Below are positions 37,267 through 47,867 of a stretch of DNA of 64,000 bases, in pieces. Source of the DNA: Monosiga brevicollis MX1 (Eukaryota; Opisthokonta; Choanoflagellata; Craspedida; Salpingoecidae); assembly GCF_000002865.3 (NCBI RefSeq), contig NW_001865045.1, positions 747,594 to 811,593 of the forward strand. The letters run 5' to 3'. Both the position numbers and the translations under genes were made by a program. The notes under the pieces are model-generated. The model made no database searches. It was not told the DNA's origin and saw only the letters and a list, made by a program, of their open reading frames with translations. Each line of letters begins with the position of its first letter. Position 1 is the first letter of the stretch.

Positions 37267-39487
37267 ATGCGTGTGATCGGCATGCTTGTTTGCCTTTTGG
37301 CTGTTGGCACTGTTCGGGCCAGCGTTCACATGCCCAGCGTCTTCTCCGACAACATGGTCCGTGCCGTGCCTTCTGGCTGCGTCGATCTCGATTTTGTGGG
37401 CAAGATCATGGTTGTGGTCCCTGGGTTTCAACGTTGTCCTTGATCGCCATCTCGCCTCGCACAGGTGTTGCAAACCAATGCCGCTTATGGTGCTCGTGCC
37501 TTCTTCTACGGCACGGCCAACCCCAATGAACGCGTCATTATCAACATGACCGGTCAGTTGTGAGCCTTGAAGGTGTCGGTTGAAGACGCTCGTTCTTTCA
37601 GGGCATTGACATGCCAATGACCAACTGGCACAAGCGGTGAAATTCATCAGACGCCCACCCCCCCCCCCCTTTTTTTTAAACGGTTTCTTTGTTTCTATCG
37701 TTCCAGGCGTGAACAGAGCCGTGTATGAGGTGACGGCCGACGCCAATGGTGATTGGAAAATTACCTCAAATCCTCTTCGCGTCACCGAGGATAGTAAGGA
37801 CAGCCTTTATCGGCCTTTGGTCATTTGCGTCATATTGGTAGAGCGGCAAAGTTGAACACTCATTGTCAACACGTGGGCGTTGCCCCACTGGGCTTCCATA
37901 GCTGAAGCGTTCACGGTAACGGGTGAAGATGGTGATCCCATTATTGCCCGCAACGTCTCCGTCGGTGAGGTCTTTCTTTGCTCTGGCCAAGTACGTGGTT
38001 GAAGAACAAAAAGACAGCCGTGTCATCCACCATCCTCTAGTTCATGCCCTGTAGCGCCAGCACGTCAAGCCGTTCTCTCAACAGAGCCCACCTCTTCGAC
38101 GCGCATGCATAGAGCAATATGGTCTTCCCCGTCGCCCTCTCTCTCAACTCGTCCGCGGAGGAGAAGGACGCTGAAAACTGGCCTCAATTTCGTTTGTTCC
38201 TTGCCTCCCTGGTTGCCAAACCCACCGAGCAAAAAGACGTGCCTGGAAAATGGGTTCGCAACACGCCCGGCAACGTCTCTGGCTTCAGCGCCGTCTGCTA
38301 CTTTACTGCCCGCGACACCATGCGTCTTCTCGGAAACACGGGTCCCGTGGGCTTGGTGCAGATCGCTTGGGGTGGTACCCGTGTCGAGTCCTGGATGTCG
38401 CCGGAAGCTCTTGCGGCCTGTCCCAACCCACCGTCCTCTGGTCAGAACAAGCAGAATACCCCAACGTACCTGTGGAATGGTATGGCGGCACCCGTCATCC
38501 AAATGTCCTATCGAGCCATGCTATGGTATCAGGGCGAAGCCAATGCCGCTGGTTCCAACTCCACGGCCTACTACAGTTGCAATTTTCAGAGCATGATCGC
38601 CGACTGGCGCCGCCGCGCGGGATACGGCGACGTGGCCTTCGTCTTCATGCAGCTGCCCCCCTCAGTGGATGCCAGTGCTCCCATTGACAGTGTCACCGGG
38701 CGAAACGAGATCCGTGCTGCTCAAGCACAGTCTCTCCCGCACCCCGAAGCCGAGACAGACATCTCCGGAATGACCGTAGTCATTGATCTCGGTGGCATCT
38801 CAGCCTGGGGCGTCGATCATCCGCCCGCCAAGAACATCATGGGTCATCGCATGGCGCTTCAGGTCCTGCACGTGGCCTATGCTCAACAACAACAATGGAA
38901 CGGCACACTACGCTACACGGGGCCACTTTTGGAGAGCGTGACCACCTCTGACAGCGAGACAGCCGTCATGTTTCAAGACTGGTCTGCCGAGGGCCTGTAC
39001 TTCCAAGGGCCCGTCAACTGCACGACGTGCTGTGCCCAGACTCCTTTTGAGGCAAGCCTTACGCTGTTTTTATTGCAACACGTCACCTTCTCTTCTGTCA
39101 CTTTGACTCTGCACGCTCTTTGATTGTACTTCCATCAGGTGCTGCCTGTGGGCGCTTCCAACTGGTCATGGATGAACGGCAGCATCCAAGACAACAAAAT
39201 TGTTTTTGCTAAAGGAGACATAGCCGAGGTTTGGCCTGTGTCAGATGCGCAACACACGCAGAGAGAGGGGGGGAGAGACAGAGATGTTGTTCATCAAGCA
39301 TTTGTTGGCGGTTGCCTTGATTTTGATCACAAGTCTTGACTTTTTTTCTTGTCGTGCGGTCGGTTGAATTGTGGGCGGCATGCATGTAGGTTCGCTATGC
39401 CTGGACAGACTTTGTACAGTGCGTGCTCTTTAACAAGGATGGCTTGCCAGCGGCACCTTTCAGTGTCAACACCACTGCTACCGCCAG
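37267..39487 (+). CDS. SIAE: sialate O-acetylesterase, possibly the N-terminal half of a fusion
   Basis: Removes O-acetyl groups from sialic acids; secreted or lysosomal. Exons: 37267-37356, 37465-37552, 37707-37793, 37902-37990, 38113-39051, 39139-39228 and 39390-39487, all in phase. The N-terminus is a signal peptide (MRVIGMLVCLLAVGTVRA). The catalytic Ser lies in GQSNM, split by the fourth intron. The oxyanion/WYQGE block is MLWYQGEANAAG. The catalytic Asp-His pair is in WGVDHPPAKNIMGHR. C-terminal family motifs are VRYAWTDFVQC and GLPAAPF. The fifth intron (39052-39138) uses a GC donor (GCAAGC). The last exon ends at a GT donor whose phase fits the following GH27 exon. Without that splice the frame runs to a stop near 39577. 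Confidence 0.92.
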
Positions 39488-39667
39488 GTCCAAGCATTCA
39501 TTGCGCACTGGTACTCTGGCACGCAAGCCTCGTCAACCAAACCCGCCTATTCAACGCCCGCCGTACGATTCCTCGTGATTTTCTACCTCCCCTCTCCTCC
39601 CCCGTCTTGCTCATGCAGCACCGTGCTTATAATCTGTTCGCATTCAATAACGGCTTACGTACTGCAG

Positions 39668-41708
39668 GATGGGGTTCAACAGTTGGAATGGGTTTGTTTG
39701 CGCTGATCAACCGCTGTGCCTTACTGGACCCCGACGACCCCAGCTGCTTCGCTTGGATCCGTGCGCCACCTTACCTCTTACCTTTTTTTTCCGCTCCACA
39801 CCAACATTGCTGCGCAGGTACCATTGCAACATTGACGAAAACATTGTGAAGAGCATGGCAACAGCCATGCTCAACAACGGCATGGCTAATGCTGGCTACA
39901 GCTATGTGCGTTGGTATCGCCTGCTGGAAAGCGATGCGTGATTAGCCAGCTCAATCGAGGACGGGGGGTTTATTAGGAAACACAGACGGATAAAATAGAT
40001 TATATCGTATCGCGGCTTGCAGCTGTATCTCACTCAAGTCGTCTTTGCTTCATCGACTGGCTAGGTAAACATTGATGACTGCTGGCAGGTGGCACGCGAG
40101 TTTGATAACCAAAGCATTGTTGCCGACCCGGTGCGCTTCCCCTCGGGAATGGCCCAGCTGGCGGAGGACATCCATGCCATGGGCATGAAGTTTGGCGTGT
40201 AAGCACTGCTTGGCCTGCTTTCTCTGCTCCTTGAGGGCCCGATTCGTGTGCGATTGGTTTGTTCACAAAGTGAAGACGAACATTTCAGACCTTGGGTGAT
40301 GACCTCCCGTTTCTCCCTTTCTTTTGACTCGCAGTTACACGGCACGCGGGTCTGGGACCTGCCAGGGGCGCCCTGGTAGTCTGAACCATGAAGTGATTGA
40401 TGCTCAAACATATTGCGACTGGGACCTCGACTACATCAAGGTTTGCTCATGTTGACCCCGATCGCGACTTGCACCCTTTGGATTCTCGGGGTCTTGTTTT
40501 GACGTCCAGGCATTGTCCTAGATTGATGCTTGTCATGGTGCCGAAGATGAAAACACGAGCTGGACTCGGTTCCATGACACGTTGGCCGAATGCTACGCGC
40601 AAACAGGCCAATATGTTGTCATGAGCGTGGAGTCTTGCTCAGACCCCTCGGTACGGTCTACTGACTTGTCTTTGACACTTGCCGGCCTGATACACCCGTC
40701 CACCGCTTGTCAAGAAGGACGTCTCTTGGATTGACGATCAACATGACTAGGGTTGTGGTGAGTGGGTTGCGTCCAAGGCCAACCTCTGGCGCACGCACGG
40801 CGATATCCAAGCCAACTTTGGTAGTGTACTGGCCAACATCTATGCCAACGATGTCATGGCCAGCGTTGCCAAGCCTGGTCACTTCAATGACCCCGGTAAG
40901 AGCTTGCTCGTGCTCTCCCCACATCAATTTCATTGGGTCCATTCTGATGCCGCGTTGGTGCTTGTCTCACGGCTTTGTATAAACTGTCATTCCTCGGCAG
41001 ACATGCTGCAAGTGGGCAACCCCGGTCTCAGTGACGATGAAGGCTTGACCCACTTTGCTCTCTGGTGGGTTTTGAGCCCAATGATGCCTCCACGCACGTC
41101 CCGCTCTCTTCTACGCCTGGTTATCTGCGACGGCTCGGCCAGTCACACTCTGTGTAATGTCCCCGCAATGTCCCGTTTCTCCAATCAGGTGCATTGCTTC
41201 AGCCCCGCTGCTTGCAGGCACAGATCTGATTCATGCCAGCAACACCACACTAGCCATTCTGACGGCCCCGGAGCTGATTGCCGTCAACCAGGACCTTGGG
41301 TACAACAATCAAATCCAGGGGCGCAACGTCAAGCTGAGCGGCATGTCAGACGATACGGTGTCGTTCTGGGTTAAGCGCCTTGCCAGCGGAGACTACGCGA
41401 TTGTCGTGGTCAACGAAGGCAGCGCTCCTGCTTCGAATGTGAAAATTCCGGTGTGTGATCACTTCAACAACCGTTTTGCATCAACCCAGCCTGGCTCGTT
41501 ATCCATTGCTTTTCAAACGACACCTCAATCACCGTCACGCTTGTATGGGTTTGCTCCACAGTTTACTGATTTGGGGCTTTCCGCTGGCCCTTATGCGCTG
41601 CGGGACCTTTGGCGCCAAACAGATGTGGGCCAGTTTTCAGACTCCTACACCATTGCCAGCATCAACTCCCACGCCAGCTTCTCCTTCAAGCTAACCAGCG
41701 CCAATTGA
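39668..41708 (+). CDS. GH27 alpha-galactosidase, probably fused to the SIAE gene
   Basis: Hydrolyses terminal alpha-galactose from glycans. It opens with MGFNSWNGFVC, the usual GH27 N-terminal motif. It continues with CNIDENIVKSMATAM, VNIDDCWQ, MKFGVYTARGSGTCQG, AQTYCDWDLDYIK joined to IDACHG (the Asp is the expected nucleophile), YVVMSVESC, GHFNDP joined to DMLQVGN (the Asp is the expected acid/base), ELIAVNQDLGYN, and a C-terminal beta domain ending at 41708. It has about eight exons with introns of 60-180 bp. No signal peptide or independent start is seen. Upstream, FNNGLRTA at about 39650-39667 resembles the usual segment before the motif but is one base out of frame, so either an intron covers it (fusion model) or the sequence has an error. 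Confidence 0.88.
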
Positions 41709-42233
41709 TTGGCATGTGAATCTGCGATCTGAACACAAGTTGGGGAATGCAAGGACTAGAGTGTGTGCGATCCTTTGAACCATTCCATCGCCCATCTCTT
41801 GAGCAAAGCGCACTATTTGCTCCATTGGTCGCGATTGATTGGGTGCAAGCAAGAAGTGCAATTGACAGCTCATTCCCGCAAGGCATGTCGATGAATAACC
41901 AATGCTCAAAGTTTTTGACTCAACTTCTTCTTGAGTGTGGTCGCCTGTTTTTGGCAACAGGAAAATCAGAAAATTCACGGAAGACTCGCAGCTCTTAAAC
42001 AAGACAAAACAAATTTAGAAAATAACACAATCCAACCAACGCATGGCAGTCAGCCGAAAATTTCGGAAGAGAGAGAGAGCGAGAGAGAGCAGAAACAAGA
42101 CAAAACGAAACAGAAAGGTGCCGAGCCAAAAGAACGGGAAGGACCACATCCCTCATGCCCCGACGACCAGCTCTAACAGTAGCTTGCCTAATATGGAAAA
42201 AGAGCTAAGGAGAGGCAGAGATGACCAAGACTC
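41709..42233. other. convergent intergenic stretch
   Basis: Lies between the GH27 stop and the TBC1D5-like stop. A short GA-rich patch is near 42070-42090, and no gene was seen. Confidence 0.6.
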
Positions 42234-45200
42234 TTATTGGCGGGGCGACGGGGCTGGTCCACCACCTTGCTTTCTGGGCGAAAGTTGCTGTTCTGCATGT
42301 TGCCGTTGCTGCTCCTTCTTATGTTGTGCGACAGCGGCGGCCAAGCGCTCCTCGGCGCCTTCTTCGATATCCTTCTGTGCTTCAAGAGGGAGCCGAGCTG
42401 ATGCCACCTCAAAACGGGCCAGCTCAGCCGCATGATCCAACACGACTGGTGGCGGGTTGGCACGGTCATCCTCGCCGTCCAAATGCGCACCAAGTCCGCT
42501 GTAGCTGGCCCCGCGAGAGGTGGAGACCACAATCAACTCCTCAGGACGCGGACCTTGACGACGGCGCTCACTTCGGTGCCGGCGGAGCGATGAAGCTGTC
42601 GCTTGCTCTGTGGTGCGCCATGGTGAGCTCTTGGCCTCTTCCTGCAGCTGAAGCTCCAGCTCCAGGCGTCGGACGGCCCGTTCGTCATCGGCGGCCTGAG
42701 CCTCAACCAACCGCTGGCGCACGGCCTGCTCGTGCTCCAAAACTTGCTTCATGCGGCTTTGCCTGGCCGCCTCGACCGCTGCAGCAACCGGGTCCCGTAC
42801 CAAAAGAGGTTCCACTGCGGGTGCATGCGACCAAGCAAACGTTAAAACCGTGCATGAGGCAGGACAGACAACACGGTCGATAGCAGCTGACAATGGCGCG
42901 GATGGCGAGGCATACGCGGTGCGGTATCAGCGAGGGTGCGCGGCAGTCCCTTGGTGCGGGGAAAGCCCAACGCATCGGGAGGAAGTCGCCCTTGCAACGT
43001 GTCGTGAACCTAATGTAACCGGCAAAAAAGTCCAATGATGATGCACCATACCCCGCGTCTGAGGACACATACCTGCGGAGGAGAATAGAGCGGATTTCAT
43101 CGCCGCATCACTGCTGAAGAAGCCACACTGACCTGATACATTTCCAGCATGGTCAGGGACACAAGATCTCGATCAACATCTTGCACAGCGCCGCTCAGAG
43201 CCAGCTTGAATTGCCGTTGGAGCTACAGTGCATCGGGGACGACGGACGTGAGCGGCGACAATCAATCGGCCGCAGCACGAGTTAAGAGAAGAAAAGAGCA
43301 ACAGACCGTTTCGAGGGCAAACACCAGCTGCTCGGCCAGTCGCTCGTTGCTCGCCTTGAGCTGCCCATGTTGCAGCTGCATCGTATTGATGCCACCGGAA
43401 AAAACAAGATACAAGCAAGCAAGAATCATTCCAGAATGTGAGATACCGCCAGCTCGATCAAAATTTGGAAATGCAGCATGAGCTTGGCTCGCGGCAAACA
43501 GCAGAGTTTCTCGTGCACCTTGTAAAATGCCGCGGCTTCAATCGGGTCTTTAGGGGCTGGCGGCTCCACCGAAGCCAAACGGGCCTTAAGAAGGAAATAA
43601 AGCGAGATGAGGGCGTGGAGCATCAAATGGGATGGGCGTGTCAGTGATAGCAAAGCTGACCGGCGAATTTTCTTCCTGAGTATGAGGCAGGACGTAGTCA
43701 ACCAATTCCTGGGCACTGCACAATGCCAAACGCAAGAAGCGACGGTAAGCCAGACGGAAGCCGGACGCGCAAGCTCGTGCGGCTGCTAGAGCGGTCCTCA
43801 TACCGGTGTGCTGCATAAGCAAAAACACCCATGACACTGAGACCGGGACCTTCGCGTGCAGCACTATTGCGCATCTCCGCCGGTGCCGATTTAGGATCAT
43901 ACTCCCAGCCCCAGGGTTCAGGAAATTGCTGCGTACAACGAGCAGATGAAGAGCTGAATGAGCATATGCAACAGCCCAAATGTGCAACAAAACAGCTGGA
44001 GCGTTGTGCTTGGTGTGAACGGCCACCACGGAGGCCAGTTGCAAAGGACGCATTGGCTCACCTTGGGGGAGCGGAGATGAAGAGCCTTTTGAACCAAAGA
44101 CTGTACGTCGGGTACACGGGGAAAGCGCATGAGCAGTGTCAGGCATTCGGTGTAATCGTGGGTCAAGACGTAGTCCTTAATGTATGTCAGCATGGCCACG
44201 CAAAGGTAGTCGATCAGCTCAAGGTTTTGATTGACCGCAAAGAGTGCATCCCAAATGATCATTGTATCAGCCAAGGAGAACTCGCGCGAGAGGAGCAACC
44301 GAATCCATCGTCTAGAACAACAACGCACGCAAGCATTGAGACAGAAAACATGCAGGTCTTCGGCGCCGGCACGATTGGCGGAGATGCTGGTGCGAGGCAT
44401 ATGAGTGTCTGTTACACGTGGCATCGCAGTTCGGCTGACGTACAAGCCGTAAATCTGGGGTGGAATGTCAAGTTTGCGAAGCTTCTGCAGCAGAGTAGGC
44501 TCGGCCTTGCCAAGCAAGCCGTACTGAATCCTGGAGGTATCCCAAAACCAAGTCGTAAGCAACCACAACGTGCAAACAAGCACCACCCAGGGCCATGTGG
44601 CGAGCGACTGAGCAACCAGGTATTCAAGCTATAGAAGCCTGAGGTTGGACGGCGCAGAGGGTACAGCAACCGAAAGGCACCGACCAATTGAGTTTATCCT
44701 GGAGAGGTGAGGGGTCCTCGTCCAGCTCGGCTTGATTTTGTTCCTCTTGACGCACGCGAGCTTTGGTCACAAAGGGGGTAGCAAACGGGTCAAAGCGTAG
44801 TTGCTGAGGAGAGATGACGGCAGCACCCCAAAAAGGCGTGAGAAAATGGCAATTCTGATCAGGGAGGCAGGAACGATAGGTGTTTGCGTGGCGGGCAAAC
44901 TGACCGTGTTGGTCTGCCGGTGGTGGGCTTCAGGCCGACGGTACTGGTCGCTGAAGAAGAAAGGCTTCATGTCGATCATCAAGTGCTCAAAGAGGTCATA
45001 AGTATCCTCCTCAATAAAGGTTGGATCCAGAACCAGCCGGAGTTGGGCCCTGAACAAAAGCCAAGACGCAGGACAAAAGAGGCGCATAAAGACGGTGAGT
45101 GGCAGCGGTTTGGACGGCAACCGAGGGCGGGGCTAGATACCCACTTGATGTCGGGATTGCAGTCTGGTAACTCCAAATCGGGATGCTGGTGTACCACAGC

Positions 45201-47047
45201 TGCCTCCTTGGCCAGTACCAAGAGAAGGGCCGCCAGGAGCTCATGCATGCCTTGTCGATAGCTGACATCGCTGTTCAGCTTGGAATAGGTGAAGAGCATG
45301 CGGATCATAAGCTCTTGAATCTCAGGATCCTCGAAAAAGTGTTCCTCCGGAAATGTTCGAGTCACGTCCTGTCAAGCAGGCGCAGCAGGCAAGTTGAGAA
45401 AATCGAGGCTTGCAGCACTTTGCTTTTCAAGCCAAACATGGGAGGGTAGAAACGAGAGCCCAGGGCTCACGTACACGACGTATGACGTCACGAAGCTCCA
45501 AGTCTTCAAAGTAGGTGGACCAGGCACTGGCAGATTCTTCGGTGAGCGGGTGATGCATGTTGGGCGGCAGGTCTCGCTGTGCGGCACCGCGCGGGTCGCT
45601 GGCGGCGCTGGCAGCCTTTTCGTGATAGCTGCGACGCGCGTCTTTGAGCCTTTTGGCCCAGGCCGTCTGGTCCTCAGGCAGAGCACCAAGGAAGAGACGC
45701 CACGATACAGAGCGAAAAGGGCGATCTCGCAGTACTGTAGCCATGCCCTGTGAGACCCAGCATGTGAACCTGAAGTAAGCCCAGCAGGTGCAAAAGCACA
45801 GCTCACAAAAGCTCAAATAGCGTACAAGGGGCTTGCGCCAGGCTGCGGTCCGGCACTGGTGGGAGGCCGAGCAAGCATTTTGACCCACCTCATTCCGCAA
45901 GCAGCCGAGATAATCTGGGCGCAGGAACATATCCGCCCAGACGTCCTGCAGGCGAGGTCGTGGTGGGGGTGATGGGTTCTCTTGAAGCTAAATTAAGAGC
46001 AGGTATGGTTGTTATTGTTAGCCCCGATATAGGATGCGAAAGAGGCTTGGGAAACGTAGATATGGGACCATGCGCACCTGGGCGGTACGACCAGGCTGCT
46101 GCGTGACTGTGGATGGGTGTTGCTGCAGGAGCACACGACGGCAGGTTTTGCCAGCTTAATGAGGGCTGGAAGCATCAGAACAACTCTGCACTCTGAAGGT
46201 GTAAACTGACTTGAGAGTGAGCGGGATGGGCGGCGGCTTCACGCTCCTCCGGCGACGACAAGCCGGTGGCATCCAATACCTATCGTTCATTCAGCGGAAG
46301 CATCGAGGAAGATTATTCTGTTTTAGGAATACATGCATCGAGGACAAAAACAAAGGGGGAAAGAAAGAAAATAGAAAAGATGTGCACGAGGATAGCGAGT
46401 CTGCGCGAGGGGAGCGCGGCAGGCAGAGAAGCACGTCTTGCGCTTTGCGTCTTGCTATGCAAGCCGAACCTGATCTGGCACATGAAGGCGGGCACGCAGG
46501 CGCTCGTAGACTTGCGAAAGACGATGTCGCTCCTCCGGCAAGATATCAACGTGTTCCTTTGATATTTGCGCGGCTAGGTCCTTAAGTTGAGCCAGGTCAG
46601 TGCATGCAGTCAACTGAGCGACCAGTACATCCAGGTGAAAGCCGTCGGTAGCGCCGTCAGCACCATGGCCTGACTCGGCTGCCGGCAGTGGCGAGTGCTC
46701 GCCCGAAGGGCCTTGCGCGTCCTCAGCCTCGACCTGAATATAGTCATCTGCAATGGTATCGACAGTGGATGAGGACAAGGAGGTTGCCGTTGCGTCAGGG
46801 TCGCCCATAATGTCCATGGCGCTGCTTTGAGGCTCCTCCTCGCCGGCATCTGCGCGGTCTGCAGCGTCTCCTGCTTCGCTGGCGGCTAACGGCTCGTCGT
46901 AAGGCAGCTCTAGAGATGCAACGAAGGCCACCAAAGCCATGTGCGGTCATTTTGAGGCTAATTGCGTCTTGGTTTTGGGTGCCGATCAGCAGCTCGCTTA
47001 CCGTCATCGACCGCAGCCGCGTCATCATGCGGGTCTGGCTCAGCCAT
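42234..47047 (-). CDS. TBC1D5: TBC1D5-like Rab GTPase-activating protein
   Basis: In animals TBC1D5 is a retromer-associated GAP for Rab7. Start at 47047 (MAEPDPHDDAAAVDD, donor GTAAGC). An acidic N-terminal exon (LPYDEPLAAS onward, about 46470-46915) and small exons follow. The TBC domain runs from about 45960 to 44030: VWADMFLRPDYLGCLRNE, FRSVSWRLFLGALPEDQ, the arginine finger in DVTRTFPEEHFF, the glutamine finger in YRQGMHELLAALLLVL, LDIPPQIYGL, RWIRLLLSREFSLADTMI, and IWDALFAVNQNLELIDYL. The order and wording match TBC1D5 rather than other TBC proteins. The C-terminal exons carry helices (LEHEQAVRQRLVEAQ) and stop at 42234-42236. The acidic N-terminus is longer than I expect for the human protein, and its exon joins were not proven. 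Confidence 0.88.
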
Positions 47048-47867
47048 GATATAATGTGTTCGCGAGCACGAGCACTTCAAGCGTCCGTGCGCGCTGCTAA
47101 GCAAAAACAAAAACCGCCGCTCCGCACAACAACCAAACAAATCAAGCCCAAGACTGAGTAGCCCACTGCCCGATTCGCCTGACAGCGCTGAGGGCCAAGA
47201 ACTCCCCCCCCTCGCTTCCCCTTCTTCACAGCGCCAGAAGGAAGCCCAGTCAGTAGCAGTGATGCGTTCGTCTTGTTTGAGCGGGACGAGCAACTCCAAG
47301 CTTGTTGTTGCTGTTACTGTTACTGTTACTGTTGTTGTTGTTGTTGCTGACGCCTCCTCCTTTGGTGTAGTGGTGAGTAGCTGTAATTATTGTCGTCACA
47401 TGTTGAGAACTTGCAGTATATCTCAAAGCATTGCTGTGTTTTGCGTTGAGGTGGTGTATGGATTTTGAAGAAGGTATGGAAGTTGTTGTAGGATATAAAG
47501 CAGTTGGTGTGTTGTTGACGTTGACAGCTTGTTCAAAACAAAAGGCAATTTGAGGAGCACAATTGGCTCCAATTAGCGCAGGCATGGCTCTGGTGGTTTG
47601 CTTTGGCTTGAAATGGCTCTTTACGGTCCACATGATTCAAGGGGGCCATGCGCTCTGCGTTCAGTTTTGACAACTTACGTTAAATGCGAGATTCATCAGT
47701 CGTGGAGAAGCAAAGAACGGAAAAGCAAAAAGCTAACGTCAATTTGATGAAGCTAAAAAACCAGCCAAGACCGATTCGAGCCCAAGGGTGCTTGTTGATA
47801 GAAAAGACAACAAGGGAACAAGCACCTAAAAGATAACCGAGCATTGCCAAGTGTGGCGAGCGCACGT
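47048..47867. other. intergenic stretch with (GTTACT)n/(GTT)n repeats
   Basis: GTTACT and GTT repeats lie at about 47302-47347. No supported gene between the TBC1D5 start and the V-ATPase stop. Confidence 0.6.
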
